Assembly: GCA_963693315.1 (NCBI GenBank)
Contig: OY856186.1
Location: forward strand, 131,006,451-131,070,450
DNA: 64,000 bases
Source: Diogma glabrata
Taxonomy: Eukaryota > Arthropoda > Insecta > Diptera > Cylindrotomidae
Reading direction: 5' to 3'
Every line of letters starts with the position of its first letter. The stretch's first letter is position 1. This document shows, one piece after another, positions 1-11,715 of the stretch. The notes under the pieces were generated by a model. It ran no database searches and was not told the origin of the DNA. It worked only from the letters and a program-made list of their open reading frames with translations. The translations under genes and the position numbers were made by a program.

Positions 1-32
1 TCGTTGTTTTTTACAAATATTGTCATCAACAG

Positions 33-254
33 TGCTCAGATGAAATCAGCGGCATCATGCCTCAAACTTATTCTTACCCCCGTTCCACTCGGCAATCGGC
101 TAGCGCAACCAGTGAAACGGTAAAGATCCCGCGCTGTCATACTGGCAGATCGCAGAAAGACTTCTTTGTCTGAACTGCATACAAATGGAATAGTTTGCCG
201 GAACCCTTAGTCTCAGGTGGCTTCATCCGGCAGAGGTTTAAAAAAAAGCGTTAA
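33..254 (+). pseudogene. 3' end of a non-LTR retrotransposon reverse transcriptase ORF
   Basis: One reading frame ending in TAA at 252-254 encodes the tail typical of Jockey/CR1/I-type ORF2 proteins: a basic stretch PRSTRQSASA, then KIPRCHTGR, then TAYKWNSLPEPL. In this family the tail follows the reverse transcriptase and thumb, and KWNSLP corresponds to the conserved (L)WNSLP motif. A TGA at 171-173 interrupts the frame exactly where an arginine (CGA) normally stands. The upstream part lies outside the window or is lost. Exact clade is uncertain. Confidence 0.7.
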
Positions 255-1150
255 TTATCACCTTAGAACGCCAGTTGTTGTGGGATTCAGGTCTAGACCT
301 AGGTCTTAAAAAGTATTTATGTGTTGTTGTGACACATATTCTAAGCCCTATTACACAACACATTTTATTTGAAAAAAAAAAAAAATTATATTTAGTTCGT
401 TTCTAAACAATAATAAATTATTTTGAGCTTTGCTGAACATATTTTAGAGTTGGTGAAAGACACTGCTTAATGAGATAGGATGAACGTTTTGGATTCTTTA
501 ATTAATTCTGTTTTTAGCAAAATTTAGCAAAATTTAGATTTGTCACAAAAGCTTTATTCCGACCGGATCGTTCAAATATTTAAAACCAGATAATAAAGCG
601 TAATATCTATGATCAGAAAGTATTCTATTTAGGTTGGCTAAGAACTCTTAGTCCATTTCTGCGTGCTGATTCTCCAATTTTGTGAACAAAATTTTAAGAA
701 TGGTATCCGCAGCTAGGAAGTTCACATTTTATAGACTAAGAGCTTCACATAAAATTATTTACTTAATATTTTATATGAAATTTCACAGTTTGAGTTTAAG
801 TTTTTTTTTCTTTGTTTTTTGTTTTCCAAAGATATAGCCTTTTACCCAAAACATGTTCCGGATAGGCGTTTTATTTTTTTGACGCGAAAACTCCATTTGA
901 ATATTTACAAAAAGCAAAAAGTGCCAGGAATGGAAATAAGAGAACTAATATTAGCCGGTCGCAAGAATCGCCTGAACTGACACACTACACTCATCTCAAA
1001 TTTTGTTCAGATAATAAAATTTATAGTTATTTCATTCAAAAAATTTTTCATTTGCTATTTAAAAATATTGCGACGAAACAAAATGTTCTGGATATATAGT
1101 GAGCGGATATCCATAAAAAACTTTAATTAATGGCTAGCCCTTATAGATTT
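255..1150. other. AT-rich intergenic DNA, no gene seen
   Basis: I see no coding frame, inverted termini or tandem structure here beyond short A- and T-runs. Confidence 0.5.
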
Positions 1151-1154
1151 AACG

Positions 1155-1640
1155 TAGTTCTAATTATATCAATTATATCAAGCTGTAGTATCCAAACAAA
1201 CATAAATTCTGTTGTACGAGAAAAAGTAAAAAAAAATTTTACCGGAATTGAAAAACCGGAAGTTGGGATGCAGAACTGTTGTGAACCGTACTAAATGTTT
1301 ATGTACCAAGTTTAATCCAATTTGATTATCAAGTACAGATGTTATTGAGCTTTAAAAAAACAGGTGCTCGAGGGACCATTAACAAACGAATGTTGTATGC
1401 TTCCAACAAACATTGAAAAAATGGTGACACAAAAACAGGTGTTCGGGAGGCCCTCCACCACTTATCCCAATATTCTCCAAAAACTAATCAGTTCTTTGTC
1501 ATTTAAATTTTCATCTTTTTTCAAAGTGTCATTAAAATTGATTAATGAATGAAGTTTGTATGCTCTCAACAAACTTTAAAAACAAATGAAAAGTCAGCAG
1601 TTGTATGGTAGACCCCTCGCCACTTTGATCAATGTGTCCC
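1155..1640 (+). repeat. Dispersed tandem repeat family with ~147-bp period, copy 1
   Basis: The block matches 40100-40480 on the same strand (shared words such as ATAAATTCTGTTGTACGA, CCGGAAGTT and TCAGCAGTTGTATGGT). It also matches 32560-33300 in inverse orientation; 1285-1380 pairs closely with 33135-33230. Within the block, phrases such as 'aaacaggtg.tcg.gagg' recur, so the family looks like diverged tandem units. There is no coding potential; the short frame at 1364-1552 lies inside the repeat and is not conserved as protein. Confidence 0.65.
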
Positions 1641-1779
1641 AAAAGATGATCATTATCTTCTCACACTAATTGAAACCTTTTTCATAAGTTAAGCTTTAAG
1701 TTAAGCGTTAAACCTTTTTCATAAGCAACCTGGAATGCAAACGGGTTAAACAACCACACCCCAGAAGTTGAAATGTTCT

Positions 1780-1979
1780 NNNNNNNNNNNNNNNNNNNNN
1801 NNNNNNNNNNNNNNNNNNNNNNNNNNNNNNNNNNNNNNNNNNNNNNNNNNNNNNNNNNNNNNNNNNNNNNNNNNNNNNNNNNNNNNNNNNNNNNNNNNNN
1901 NNNNNNNNNNNNNNNNNNNNNNNNNNNNNNNNNNNNNNNNNNNNNNNNNNNNNNNNNNNNNNNNNNNNNNNNNNNNNNN
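1780..1979. other. Assembly gap (200 N)
   Basis: Exactly 200 consecutive N, probably a scaffolding gap of arbitrary size. It falls just outside a repeat module that recurs at 30560-30737. Confidence 0.99.
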
Positions 1980-2290
<311 letters not shown>

Positions 2291-2291
2291 A

Positions 2292-2405
2292 ATAAATTTT
2301 TTTTTCCGTGTTTTTCCGCTTTTCATATGTAGTCGTTTGGCACAAAAATTTTCCTGAAATTCCGAGATGAGGCACATTACAATAGGTAGATTTTTATATG
2401 AAATC
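2292..2405 (+). repeat. Right module of the (TA)n-cored family with terminal hairpin
   Basis: The sequence runs from a T-tract through TAGTCGTTTGGCACAAAAAT and CCGAGATGAGG to AATAGGTAGATTTTTATATG. It recurs at 14006-14130, 31392-31510 and (truncated) 39998-40087, always directly after a TA tract. The end can fold: GGTAGATTT pairs with AAATCTAC. It is interpreted as the 3' terminus of a Helentron-like non-autonomous element. Confidence 0.7.
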
Positions 2406-2843
2406 TAACTTAAAACGGCATCATTGTATCATTAAAAAAAAATTATTTTTTGTACTCTTACTTTAACGTATAACGAAACAAAGTTCTAAATTTGATTATA
2501 TTATATCGAAACTTCCTTCTCAACAAATTATTCAAGTATCTGGTGTAATTCGTAATCGACCTCAAAATGAATATATGGCGCGAGAGTAAAATCACGGATT
2601 TTGTGTCTTGTTGATAGTATAGTTATATTAATTTAAATATAAATCTTCTAAAAATTATTTTAAAGTTAATTGAAATTACGATAATCCTAATAGTTTTGAA
2701 AGTGGTTAAAATGTTGGTTTTGTGCGTTTTTATTTAACAAACTAAGATCAATCTCGCCATAAAAAATTGCTTGTATCTTAACGGGACATAATAGGATCAT
2801 ACAAAAGTTAATACATAAAAAAATTGAAATTAATCCATTTATG
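2406..2843. other. AT-rich DNA upstream of the CR1-like LINE
   Basis: No coding frame recognised. The 5' boundary of the following LINE is not defined and may lie within this stretch. Confidence 0.4.
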
Positions 2844-2974
2844 TATTTATCAATTTATTGTTGAGCATTATTTTAGCTGTTCATAATCAAAGCAAAGTTA
2901 AAAAAAAATAATATTTTTATTTATTTATTTATCAATTTATTGTTGTGCATTATTTTAGCTGCTCATAATCAAAG
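2844..2974 (+). repeat. Two-copy direct repeat in the LINE 5' region
   Basis: A unit of about 50 bp beginning TATTTATCAATTTATTGTTG and ending TCATAATCAAAG occurs at 2844-2892 and again at 2926-2974, an offset of 82 bp, with two or three substitutions. It lies about 265 bp before the ORF1 start and could be a duplicated 5' UTR or promoter unit. Confidence 0.6.
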
Positions 2975-3238
2975 TTATAACTTAAATCATACAAAGAAAA
3001 ACTCAAAAGTGAACTATCTATGTGTATTTAAACTGTTATATTCTGTTAACTAGTTACCAGTCATAATTACTGAGGTGTTCTAAACTGTTCATAATATCTA
3101 TTTACAATAAAATTATTCGTGAAATATAAATATTGCATCTGCTTTAAACTAGTGGTTACATAGATACAGTGAAGTGAAATTCGTCATACATATATTTAAG
3201 ATACAATCTTTGTATCGTACAACTCAGCGCTATTACTA

Positions 3239-4081
3239 ATGGCTCCTCCAAGCCCTCAGAAAGTTCAGACGCGGCTTGACACTAAAAATTCGAGTTCTTC
3301 TCAGTTAGAAATGACAAATGCAGAAAATCCAACTAATAATGATGTTATTGCTGCGATTAATAAATCACTTGATTCTCTTAATCAAAATCTATCATTAAAA
3401 ATGGACAAAATTACGGAAAACCTTAAAATTGTTGAATCTAATACTAATAATAATTCTAGTAATATTGCAATGTTAACGAGTACTATTAATCAACAATCCT
3501 TGGATATACATTTTATGAAATCGCAATTAAACTTTTTTTCACAGAAGAATTTGCAAAATGATGTCATTATTTCTGGTATACCAAATCCTGTGTCAGGCAA
3601 AATCGATTTAGAGCTTTTTATAACTAAACTTCAGCAACTATTTAACTATGAAATGGATATAAAATTTGTAAGCAGCAGAATTAAAACAAATGACGGCATA
3701 ACTCTCATTATCATCAAATTTAATAATTTTCAAAATAAAATGGATTTTATGAAACTTGTTAGAGCTCGTGGTCCTATATTTTTGAATTAGCTATATAATG
3801 TGGAACAATCAGAATCGCCAGCAACACGAAAGCAGAAAATTTATATAAACGAAAGGCTAACTCCCTGCAATCTAAAATTAATAAACAAAGGACGGAAATT
3901 AGTTGGTGATAAAAAATTATTTAAATGTTCTTATCGTAATTTCAACATTTGTGTTCAGCGTTTTAAAAACCAGAATTTTATTATTGTCAGATCACTTGAA
4001 GAATTATATAAAATAGGAGATAGATCTCTTAGCATTGAAAAATCAACAAAACATCGACATCCGAATCAAAACAAAAGTTAA
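3239..4081 (+). pseudogene. CR1-like ORF1 (coiled coil + FP-like domain), one internal stop
   Basis: The frame starts at ATG 3239 and stays open to TAA 4079-4081 except for a TAG at 3788-3790, giving about 280 codons. Residues about 35-105 are rich in N, S, I and L heptads (NQNLSLKMDKITENLKIVES) and look like a coiled coil. A segment with NDVIISGIPNPVSG and then KIYINERLTP, KLINKGRKL and NFIIVRSLEEL follows. That pattern matches the baculovirus FP25K-like RNA-binding domain found in ORF1 of CR1-type elements. ORF1 proteins of this kind bind the element RNA. The downstream part is in the same frame as the upstream part, so one substitution explains the break. Confidence 0.75.
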
Positions 4082-4410
4082 AAGAAATCAAAATAAATTG
4101 AAAGAAATCTATTTAGTGTTTAGGAAAAATTGCTTTTTCTGTAAATTTTTGACTTTTTTCTCGACAAATTAAGCAATTGAAAAAGAAGTAAAAAAAATTT
4201 TTGTAGAAACAAAAGTAAAAAAAAAACTGTTTAGGTCAAAAAAATTTTATTTTCTGTTAAGTGATATTTATATTTAGTTTAGAAAAATAAAATTGTTACT
4301 GTCCATCATTAATTCTATATTGATACTGTTACTGTTGCAGTTGAATTGATTTTTACACAAGGTAAATTTGAAGTATATTTCATTGTAGTAGTTAAATTAA
4401 AACAAAAATT

Positions 4411-4718
4411 ATGGATGACTCGGATGACCTGCTAAAAGAAGTGAATATTACCTACTCTCGGTTTGACTTGAATGATAGTTTAACAAATTTGTCCATTATG
4501 TATGTAAATGCAAGAAGTATAAGAGGCAAAATGACTGATATTGAACTAACCGCAAACTCTCTATGCAAAATTCCATCAGCCATTGTTGTTTCTGAAACAT
4601 GGATTTACGCTCGGGAAGAACAATATTACAATTTGCCACATTATAACTCCTTCCACTGCAGTCGCGATAATAAGCAAGGTGGGGGTGTTAGTGTCTTCGT
4701 CCATGAATCTATACATTA
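4411..4718 (+). pseudogene. CR1-like ORF2, endonuclease N-terminus (before the insertion)
   Basis: The ATG at 4411 opens a frame with LSIMYVNARSIRGKM, the first motif of the apurinic-type endonuclease, then VVSETWI and GGGVSVFV, also endonuclease motifs. The protein is cut after HESIH by an inserted element whose first bases supply a stop. Reading resumes in frame at 7140 if the insert and one copy of TATACAT are left out, so the insertion came after the LINE was established. In intact elements the endonuclease nicks target DNA to prime reverse transcription. Confidence 0.8.
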
Positions 4719-5291
4719 GACTGTTTCACAAATCCACTTTTTTTGAAATGTTCAGGTCCACATCAAAAATCTGAAAGTTCTCGATGAAAAAAAATTTTCC
4801 ACCCGATCTGAGCTTTTTATCTCATTCCCAGAGCGTGCGGTTTTGCAAAACGTCCTGAATTTTGGGCTATTCATGCAGGAAATTCAAATTGAGGCTGGAT
4901 ACCGATACGATAACATAAAAACAAAAATACCGGGGTGCTATTCGATGGAAAATTTTCCATAGAATTCAAAAACAACCATGGTACACACGTTTTCTGAAGC
5001 CTAACCATGAAAATTTGAAGCCGAAGTCAAAAAATATTGCAAAATTGCGCATTTTTCGAAAAGTGGTGTCATTATTTTAACTTTTTGTCATGCTAACCAC
5101 CACATTTAACGATTTTATCTCATTAACAATTTTATTAGCTTGCCAACAAAAAAAATCTTAAGTCTTTTGGTGGTCTAGATCGCGAGATATCTCACTTTTA
5201 GTGAAGTCGTGTTTTCCAGAATTTAGGCTAAAAGGCAACTTCTTCATAATTTCACAAAATCTACTTAATAAAATATACAAAATTATCATAT

Positions 5292-5851
5292 ATAATATCA
5301 CGAGTCGTCAAATAATAGTCGATTATTTTTCATAATCATTATTACGAATGTCATTTGAGGTCCCGAGTGCGCACTAGGGAAATTTTTGACCTCAAATGGC
5401 ATGAGTGGTAATGTTGAAAAATAATCGACTAATAATTTGATGACGAGTTGTATTTAGCAGACAATTTAACGAACAGAAATAGTAACATTATTTCATACAA
5501 CATAATCCTTTGTTGTCAAACAAAATTAAATATTATTTCATCTTAGTAGGCGCATAAATGTGATAAATTTGTAATTTATTTTTGACAAATAAACATAATC
5601 ATGCAATCATTTATGAATGAAAACGGACATTTTTACTATTTGGAAATTGCATTTTTACATAATTTTGTATGTACATTTTTGTTTTAAATTAATATATTAA
5701 GTAGGCGGAAAATATTCGAAAATATTCGCTGTTCCTTCCTACCAGAAAAAAATAATCGAAACAAATCGTTTTGATTTGCTAAAAAATAGTAAATGAAGCG
5801 TTTTGATTGGACCTTATTGAAACTTTATTTAGTGAGTTGAATTGTCATTTT
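5292..5851. mobile_element. Secondary insertion in the left arm of the palindromic element
   Basis: The right arm reads straight across the corresponding point (about 6565), so this block was added to one arm only. It is bordered by ATTATCAT and ATTGTCAT, a possible imperfect 8-bp duplication. Inside is a smaller inverted pair: TCATTTGAGGTC (about 5351) faces GACCTCAAATGGCAT (about 5389), with AATAGTCGATTATTTTTC and GAAAAATAATCGACTAAT further out. No coding frame. Confidence 0.5.
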
Positions 5852-5974
5852 TATTTGAAAACTTTTTATTTTACTTTTGATAAATGATATTTTAATTAAT
5901 GCAAGTCCCTTCAGTTCAAATACAATTCCTTTAAAACGTTAACATAGTACGCATTTTTAGGATTTCTTTTAATT

Positions 5975-6220
5975 TTAAGAAAGTTGTTCAAAGGTTTGTA
6001 TTAGTTTCGTTTTATTTCTAGTAGGAAACAATTGGCGATGTTGCTCTATCGCTTGGTAAATAAATTGTTTTTGATCTTCATCCCATGTTAAAACGGAATG
6101 ATACTGTTACATTAAACCGATAGCTCTTTCGGCAATGTCGTTTGTTATTTGAAGGAATTTGATGAATTCTTCTGCTTTTAAATATTCATCATTTTCCGGC
6201 CATAGAGACGGATCTACCTT
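5975..6220 (-). pseudogene. C-terminal fragment of an unnamed transposon protein (left arm)
   Basis: The minus-strand frame reads DPSLWPENDEYLKAEEFIKF, continues through NDIAERAIGLM, then a TAA stop, and resumes QYHSVLTWDEDQK to a final stop at 5975-5977. The pattern ND.AERA..LM followed by DE.QK and Q.I..HR is familiar to me from the C-terminus of uncharacterised arthropod transposon proteins. I do not know its biochemical role. It is the inverse duplicate of 6238-6438 and extends about 20 residues further upstream. Confidence 0.6.
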
Positions 6221-6237
6221 CAGGAAGTCCATTAAAA

Positions 6238-6438
6238 GCAGAAGAATTCATCAAATTCCTTCAAATAACAAACGACATTGCCGACAGAGCTATCGGTTTA
6301 ATGAAACAGTATCATTCCGTTTTAACATGGGATGAAGATCAAAAATTATTTATTTACCAAGCGATAGAGCAACATCGCCAATTGTTTCCTACTAGAAATA
6401 AAACGAAACTAATACAAACCTTTGAACAACTTTCTTAA
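6238..6438 (+). pseudogene. C-terminal fragment of an unnamed transposon protein (right arm)
   Basis: The frame runs from AEEFIKFLQITNDIADRAIG to IQTFEQLS and a TAA at 6436-6438, about 66 codons, uninterrupted. It is the mirror copy of 5975-6220 and keeps lysine where the other copy has a stop (LMKQYHSV). Two preserved copies suggest that the palindrome formed by inverted duplication of the 3' end of a once autonomous transposon. Function of the family is unknown to me. Confidence 0.6.
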
Positions 6439-7139
6439 AATTAAAAGAAATCCTAAAAATGCGTACTATGTTAACGTTTTAAAAGGAGTTGTATTTGAAC
6501 TGAAGGGACTTGCCATAATTTAAAATATCATTTATCGAAAGTAAAATGAAAAGTTTTCTAATGAAAATGATAATTTTGTATATTTTATTAAGTAGATTTT
6601 GTGAAATTATGAAGAAGTTGCCTTTTAGCCTAAATTCTGGAAAACATGACTTCACTAAAAGGGAGATATCTCGCGATCTAGACCACCAAAAGACCTAAGA
6701 TTTTTTTGTTGGCAAGCTAATAAAATTGTTTATGAGATAAAATCGTTAAATGTGGTGGTTAGCATGACAAAAAGTTAAAATACTGACACCACTTTTCGAA
6801 AAATGCGCAATTTTGCAATATTTTTGACTTCGGCTTCAAATTTTCATGGTTAGGCTTCAGAAAACGTGTGTACCATGGTTGTTTTTGAATTCTATGGAAA
6901 ATTTTCCATCGAATAGCACCCCGGTATTTTTGTTTTTATGTTATCGTATCGGTATCCAGCCTCAATTTGAATTTCCTGCATGAATAGCCCAAAATTCAGG
7001 ACGTTTTGTAAAACCGCACGCTCTGGGAATGAGATAAAAAGCTCAGATCGGGCGGAAAATTTTTTTTCATCGAGAATTTTCAGATTTTTGATGTGGACCT
7101 GAACATTTCAAAAAAAGTGGATTTGTGAAACAGTCTACA

Positions 7140-9589
7140 GTATACATGCTACCAAATTATATAATCTAACCGCCCGTGATTCTAGTTACATTGTTATTAA
7201 GTTAATAGAATTGGATCTAAACATTGTCGGTATATATAGACCACCATCAGCAGATATAGGAATTTTTTTTGAAAACTTCGATTATATTCTAACTCAATAT
7301 AAATCATCTGTGATAGTGGGCGATTTAAATATAAACTATTTAGATTCTTATGATCCGATAAACATAAATTTAATAGGGTTGACACTCTCTAATGGTTACT
7401 TAATTCTTAACTCCACTGACCATGCTTATGCAACACGCATCTCAAATCAAGTATCAACCACAATTGATTATGCAATTACTGATTGTATTTCCCTGACATA
7501 CAAACTTGCGTTGTTAGACGTTTCGTTTTCTGATCACAAAATGATGATTTTAAATATAAATAAAAATATAAAGAATTCCAAATACTCAAGAGACACCATT
7601 ACAGTCTTTGATTATCCAAATGTATCTTTGGAAGTCTCATCTGTAAACTTTGAAAATGTATCGTCGTTTTCTGAGTTAAGTTTAATTATAACTGATATTG
7701 TTGAAAAAAATACTTTAAAACGAACCATGATCAAAAAACAAAAACCAGGGATAAATTCTAGTCTAATCGCATTGATAAAAAACAGAGAATACTACTACTC
7801 AAAACATAAAAAATTTCCCACAAATAAGACATTAGAACATGAATTTAAATTACACAGGAATTTGGCTAATAATCTAAACAAGAAGTTAAGAAATGAATAT
7901 TATAAAAGAGAATTTGATAAACATAAAGGTAATGCAAGGAAAAACTGGATGGTCCTGAATAAATTAATTTATAATAAAGAAATATCAAATAGGCAACAAG
8001 TTGCCTCCTTATCTAAAGACAATGTTACAATCGATGATCCTACTACAATAGCAAACGAGTTTAATAGTTAGTTCATAAATGTCTCGAAATCTTGCACAAC
8101 AGATTCAGTACCATCCTCTATGCCTAACTTCTCTACCTATTTAAGTTATAATATTAATGACCAGTTAGAGCTTCAAGAAACCACCCACGAGGAAGTTTCT
8201 AGCATCATCTCTAATTTAAATAGAAATGCTGCAGCAGGCAGCGATAAAATCTCAATGAAATTCCTATTTATTGTGAAAGATAAGCTTTCCCCAATCTTAT
8301 CGAAACTGATTAACCAATCAATTAATAGTGGAAAATATCCTGATAGTCTTAAGGTAGCAAAAGTTTGTCCAATATTTAAAAAAGGAGATAAGACCTTGAT
8401 TTCAAATTATCGTCCTATATCTGTCTCTAGCTCTTTCTCAAGAATATTTGAGCGGGTTCTCCTTACTAGATTAAGTGCATATTTAAGCCAACATAATATC
8501 ATTAACAAAAATCAATTTGGATTTGTTCATAAATCGTCTACTGAAGCCGCGGTTGCAAATGCTCTAAATGAAGTTTATGTCGCTCTTGATCAGAATCTTT
8601 TCGTTGCAATTTTATTCATTGATATCCAAAAAGCATTTGACTGTATTAGTCATAACATATTACTCCAGAAACTGAAAAGTATCAATTTATCTCTGATATC
8701 GCTATCACTATTTGAAGACTATTTTAAAAATAGAAAACAGTTTACTGCTGTCAATGATTGTTGTAGTTCAATGGAAACGGTGTTGGCCGGTGTCCCACAA
8801 GGTTCACTTCTCGGTCCACAATTTTTTAATTTTTATGTTAATGATCTATTTAATTTGAACCTTAAAGGACAATTACAATTATTTGCTGATGACTCTGCCT
8901 TGGTATATTCTGCTGAATCCGTCGAAGAGCTGTTTGATAAAATGAAACTAGACTTTGGTCTAATTTCTGAATGGCTCTCGGCGAATGGTCTAGCAATAAA
9001 TACAGATAAAACTAATTATATCTTATTTCAAAATAAAGTTACGCCTGTCGGTTTGCCTAGTTTTTTTGAGTATAACTCAAATAAAGTGGTTCAAGTTGAC
9101 AATGCTGTTTACCTAGGTATGGTTATTGATTCAAGACTGAAATTTAAGGACCATGTCCTACACGTAAAGAAAAAAATAGCACCCATGGTGTTTGCAATAC
9201 ACAGATCACGCAATTATATTTCAGAACAATCGGCTTGGCAGTTATATCATGCACACATAAATAGTCATATTAATTATATGAATATAATTTGGCAGACTTC
9301 TTCTACGTACGAAATGGTTAATAAACTACAAATCCTTCAGAATAAATCAATTAAAACGATTAGACAACTACCTAGATTAACGCCCACACTTAATTTATAC
9401 AATAAATTTGTACTACCCATAGAAGCTTTATCATATTATCAGCACCTTCTCTTTATACATAAAATTAAACTAAATCTAATAAAATGTAATATCAACCTCA
9501 ATTACATAAAGGATGTACACAATTATTCCAGTAGAAGGCAGTCGAATTACTACATTCCGAGAGTCAATTCGAATAGAGATATAATATAA
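7140..9589 (+). pseudogene. CR1-like ORF2, rest of endonuclease plus reverse transcriptase
   Basis: After the insert the same frame continues with LNIVGIYRPPSADI and VVGDLNINYL-type endonuclease motifs (VIVGDLNIN, then FSDHKMM at the catalytic Asp-His). The reverse transcriptase follows: KVCPIFKKGDKTLISNYRPI, QFGFVHKSSTEAA, LFIDIQKAFDCI, GVPQGSLLGP, and the active site LFADDSALVY (D-D pair at about 8885-8890). A TAG at 8069-8071 is the only stop. The frame ends at 9589 before the usual WNSLP-like tail. A later stretch at 9650-9770 (NFTRYKAAIREYTFNDW) looks like the true C-terminus displaced by a small AT duplication. Such proteins copy element RNA at the nicked chromosome. Confidence 0.8.
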
Positions 9590-10130
9590 TAATATAATAA
9601 ATTACCGATAGAAACGGTAATTTATTATATAGAAATATAATAAATTACCGTCATCCATAAGACATATTGCTAATTTTACTAGATATAAGGCTGCTATAAG
9701 GGAATATACTTTTAATGACTGGCACTTATCAAATAGGTACAAATTAAAATCTAACCATAATAAGTAAAAAGTAAGTTTTAGTACAATCCAAATAAATAAA
9801 AAGATGTACACATTGCTAAATTTATATAAGTTGATTTATTCTTGCCAAATTGCATAAAAACATATAAATTATTAGTTAAGTATTCACACAATTGTTTCTC
9901 CAATATAGTATTTGTAAACCATTCTTACATTTTTGGAATCATTCAAAATAATGAAATGATTTATTAATGATTTACTGTACATTTATATAATTGATTTATT
10001 CTTGCCATGTTGCATAAAAGAAAAGAAAAAATAAGATTAGCTTAGTAATTAATAATTATTCACACAATTGTTTTTCCAATACAGTTTCTGTAAACTATCA
10101 GGAAAAAATAAAAAAAAAAATAAATAATAA
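9590..10130 (+). repeat. CR1-like LINE 3' region with internal duplication
   Basis: A short duplication (AATTTACCG and its neighbours at 9595-9650) precedes remnant coding sequence. A unit beginning TTGATTTATTCTTGCCA and ending near TTTGTAAAC/TCTGTAAAC occurs twice (9833-9926 and 9991-10100). The second is followed by an A-rich tail near 10105-10130, a plausible 3' terminus. Confidence 0.6.
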
Positions 10131-10251
10131 TATGACGCTTTAAAGCGAGAAATTATTTTACGTAAAAAACGAGCGATAATACAAAATTTGAACAATTAAT
10201 TGCCTTGAATTCCATTGGCGATGAATCTGCCATCTGTACACTATCAAAAAA

Positions 10252-10712
10252 TTGGCAAACCAGTGTAATATTAATGACGATCAATTAATAAAAACATTTT
10301 GGTTACGTGCGCTACCAAAAGATGTAACCGCAATTATATCTATAATCGAGGACCAAGATGTCGACAAGCTCTTATTAGCAGCTGACAAAACTTTTGAAAA
10401 ATTAACTTCATCGACAAGCTCTAATGCTAGTCAAGTAAATCAAGACGGTTTAAGTGATTTCGATATCGACAAAATTGTTTGCGCCGTAACTAAAAATATC
10501 CAAAATAATTTAAATCAAAATAAAAGAAGTAGAAATTACAATATATCTCGTTCAAGAAGTCTTTCAAGTATATTCAGAAAATTTCACTTCAATTGAAATC
10601 GTTCTTACAGACCTAACCATAGACGTAACCGTCGTAGATGCTTTTATCATAGAAATTTTGGCAAAAAAGCCAAAAAATGCCAAAATCCTTGCAATTTTCA
10701 ACAGAACTAAAT
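10252..10712 (+). pseudogene. Gypsy-type gag fragment
   Basis: One frame encodes INDDQLIKTFWLRALPKDV, then DQDVDKLLLAADKTFEKL. This corresponds to the capsid pattern 'L...+LW.+.LP..V..I......LD.LA..ADK' of arthropod Gypsy gag proteins. A stop at 10594-10596 is followed in frame by CFYHRNFGKKAKKCQNPCNF, the cysteine-rich C-terminus usual for the same gag type (C-F-Y-H..FG..A..C..PC). Protease and polymerase do not follow, and no LTR is evident. It is a decayed partial copy. Confidence 0.7.
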
Positions 10713-11189
10713 ATTTTCAATTCAAAAAACTAAAAAATCCTGCAATTGTTAAAACTAATGACAAAAAACATACAATCGACGAAGACTTTTTATTCATGAT
10801 TACATTACAAAACTAACATATCTTATAGATATTCAGGCGCGCACACAAGGGGGGTTTTCGGGTCCGGTATTCCGCAGTCACCAGATAAGCTTTCAAACAG
10901 GTCAACATCAGCTAGAATTGATGCTGTTAGATCTTTTGCAAAACGTCTTTAAGTACTAAAAATATGGCTGAAGATCTTAAAGGTTAATTTAACAGCCGAA
11001 ACTTATATAGACATCAACGGAATTAAAAAAAGTACATAAGTAAATTTACCTGAAGATTAATGCCATCAATATGACTTAAAATCTGGGTCGCAGAACTGCA
11101 GATTCTAAGAAATCAATGTGAGGTCATCTTGAAGGAAAGTAAATGGTGACAAATGGTTTAAATATTTCTTCTTCTTTGTCATAATAAGT

Positions 11190-11715
11190 ACAAAAATAAA
11201 ACGGTTTAGAACCGTTTCTGGAAATGGAAATGAAGATCCTGAAAACAACCGCATTTATGACCAAGAAACAGAGTTCAAAAGAAACACGATTTTAGTTATT
11301 GCAGATTTAGTAATACCAAGCGTTATATGTTTGAATTCGAAGGAAAGAGGAGGAAATAATAACTGCATGTACATAGCAATTCGTTGTAATATACAAGGCA
11401 GATATTTCAGAAGATTTGGCAAATGAGGTAATTCACCTCAAACTCTTATATGCGGAACATTTCGAAGAAAATCTTTCGCTCTAGATTTACTGAATACAAT
11501 TGCCAGTAAAAATATTGATACTATTTTTCCAGCGCCATTGTCGAACGTTCCTTTAGAGTATTATCACGCATCAAAAATTTCGACAGATCCTGTTTCTTTC
11601 AAGAGCGTGTCTTGCAATTCTGTACTAAGAATCAAAATTAGCGAGGCAGTTAATTTTCGGTGACATTATAGATGTTTTTGCATCAACCAATGCGTTGAAA
11701 GCTCAATTGTTATAA
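11190..11715 (+). pseudogene. hAT transposase C-terminal remnant (DUF4371/ZMYM-like)
   Basis: Pieces in different frames line up in the order expected for hAT transposases of the DUF4371 type. First comes ETEFKRNTILVIADLV (about 11268). EDLANEVIHLKLLYAEHF follows (about 11415), then ALDLLNTIASKNIDTIFP, then the dimerisation motif SAIVERSFRVLSRIKNF with QERVL (about 11532-11615), and finally ARQLIFGDIIDVFAS to a stop near 11715. At least three frameshifts separate them. A G-rich sequence at 10836-10875 and a C-rich one at 12195-12216 could be remnants of the element ends, but I cannot match them convincingly. Confidence 0.65.

Larger units (their letters stand above)
4719..7139. mobile_element. 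Palindromic DNA transposon inserted in LINE ORF2 (7-bp target duplication)
   Basis: The ends are inverted: the left end reads TAGACTGTTTCACAAATCC and the right end is its complement, followed by CAG. Inversion extends for hundreds of bases (4719-5291 and 5852-6196 against 6237-7139), so the whole element folds on itself. TATACAT flanks both sides. Removing the element and one TATACAT restores the LINE reading frame, which supports the boundaries. The left arm carries an extra block of roughly 560 bp (5292-5851) that the right arm lacks. Near the centre both arms hold the same protein-coding fragment in inverse orientation. I cannot name the superfamily. Confidence 0.75.
2844..10130 (+). mobile_element. 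CR1-like non-LTR retrotransposon, interrupted
   Basis: A two-ORF LINE. ORF1 (3239-4081) has a coiled-coil region followed by a baculovirus-FP-like C-terminal half. ORF2 (from 4411) has an apurinic endonuclease and a reverse transcriptase. This combination is typical of the CR1/Kiri group. ORF2 is split by a 2.4-kb DNA element at 4719-7139 and carries one stop; ORF1 carries one stop. The 3' region repeats itself (9833-9926 against 9991-10100) and ends in an A-rich tail. The boundaries are approximate. The copy is not functional. Confidence 0.75.
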
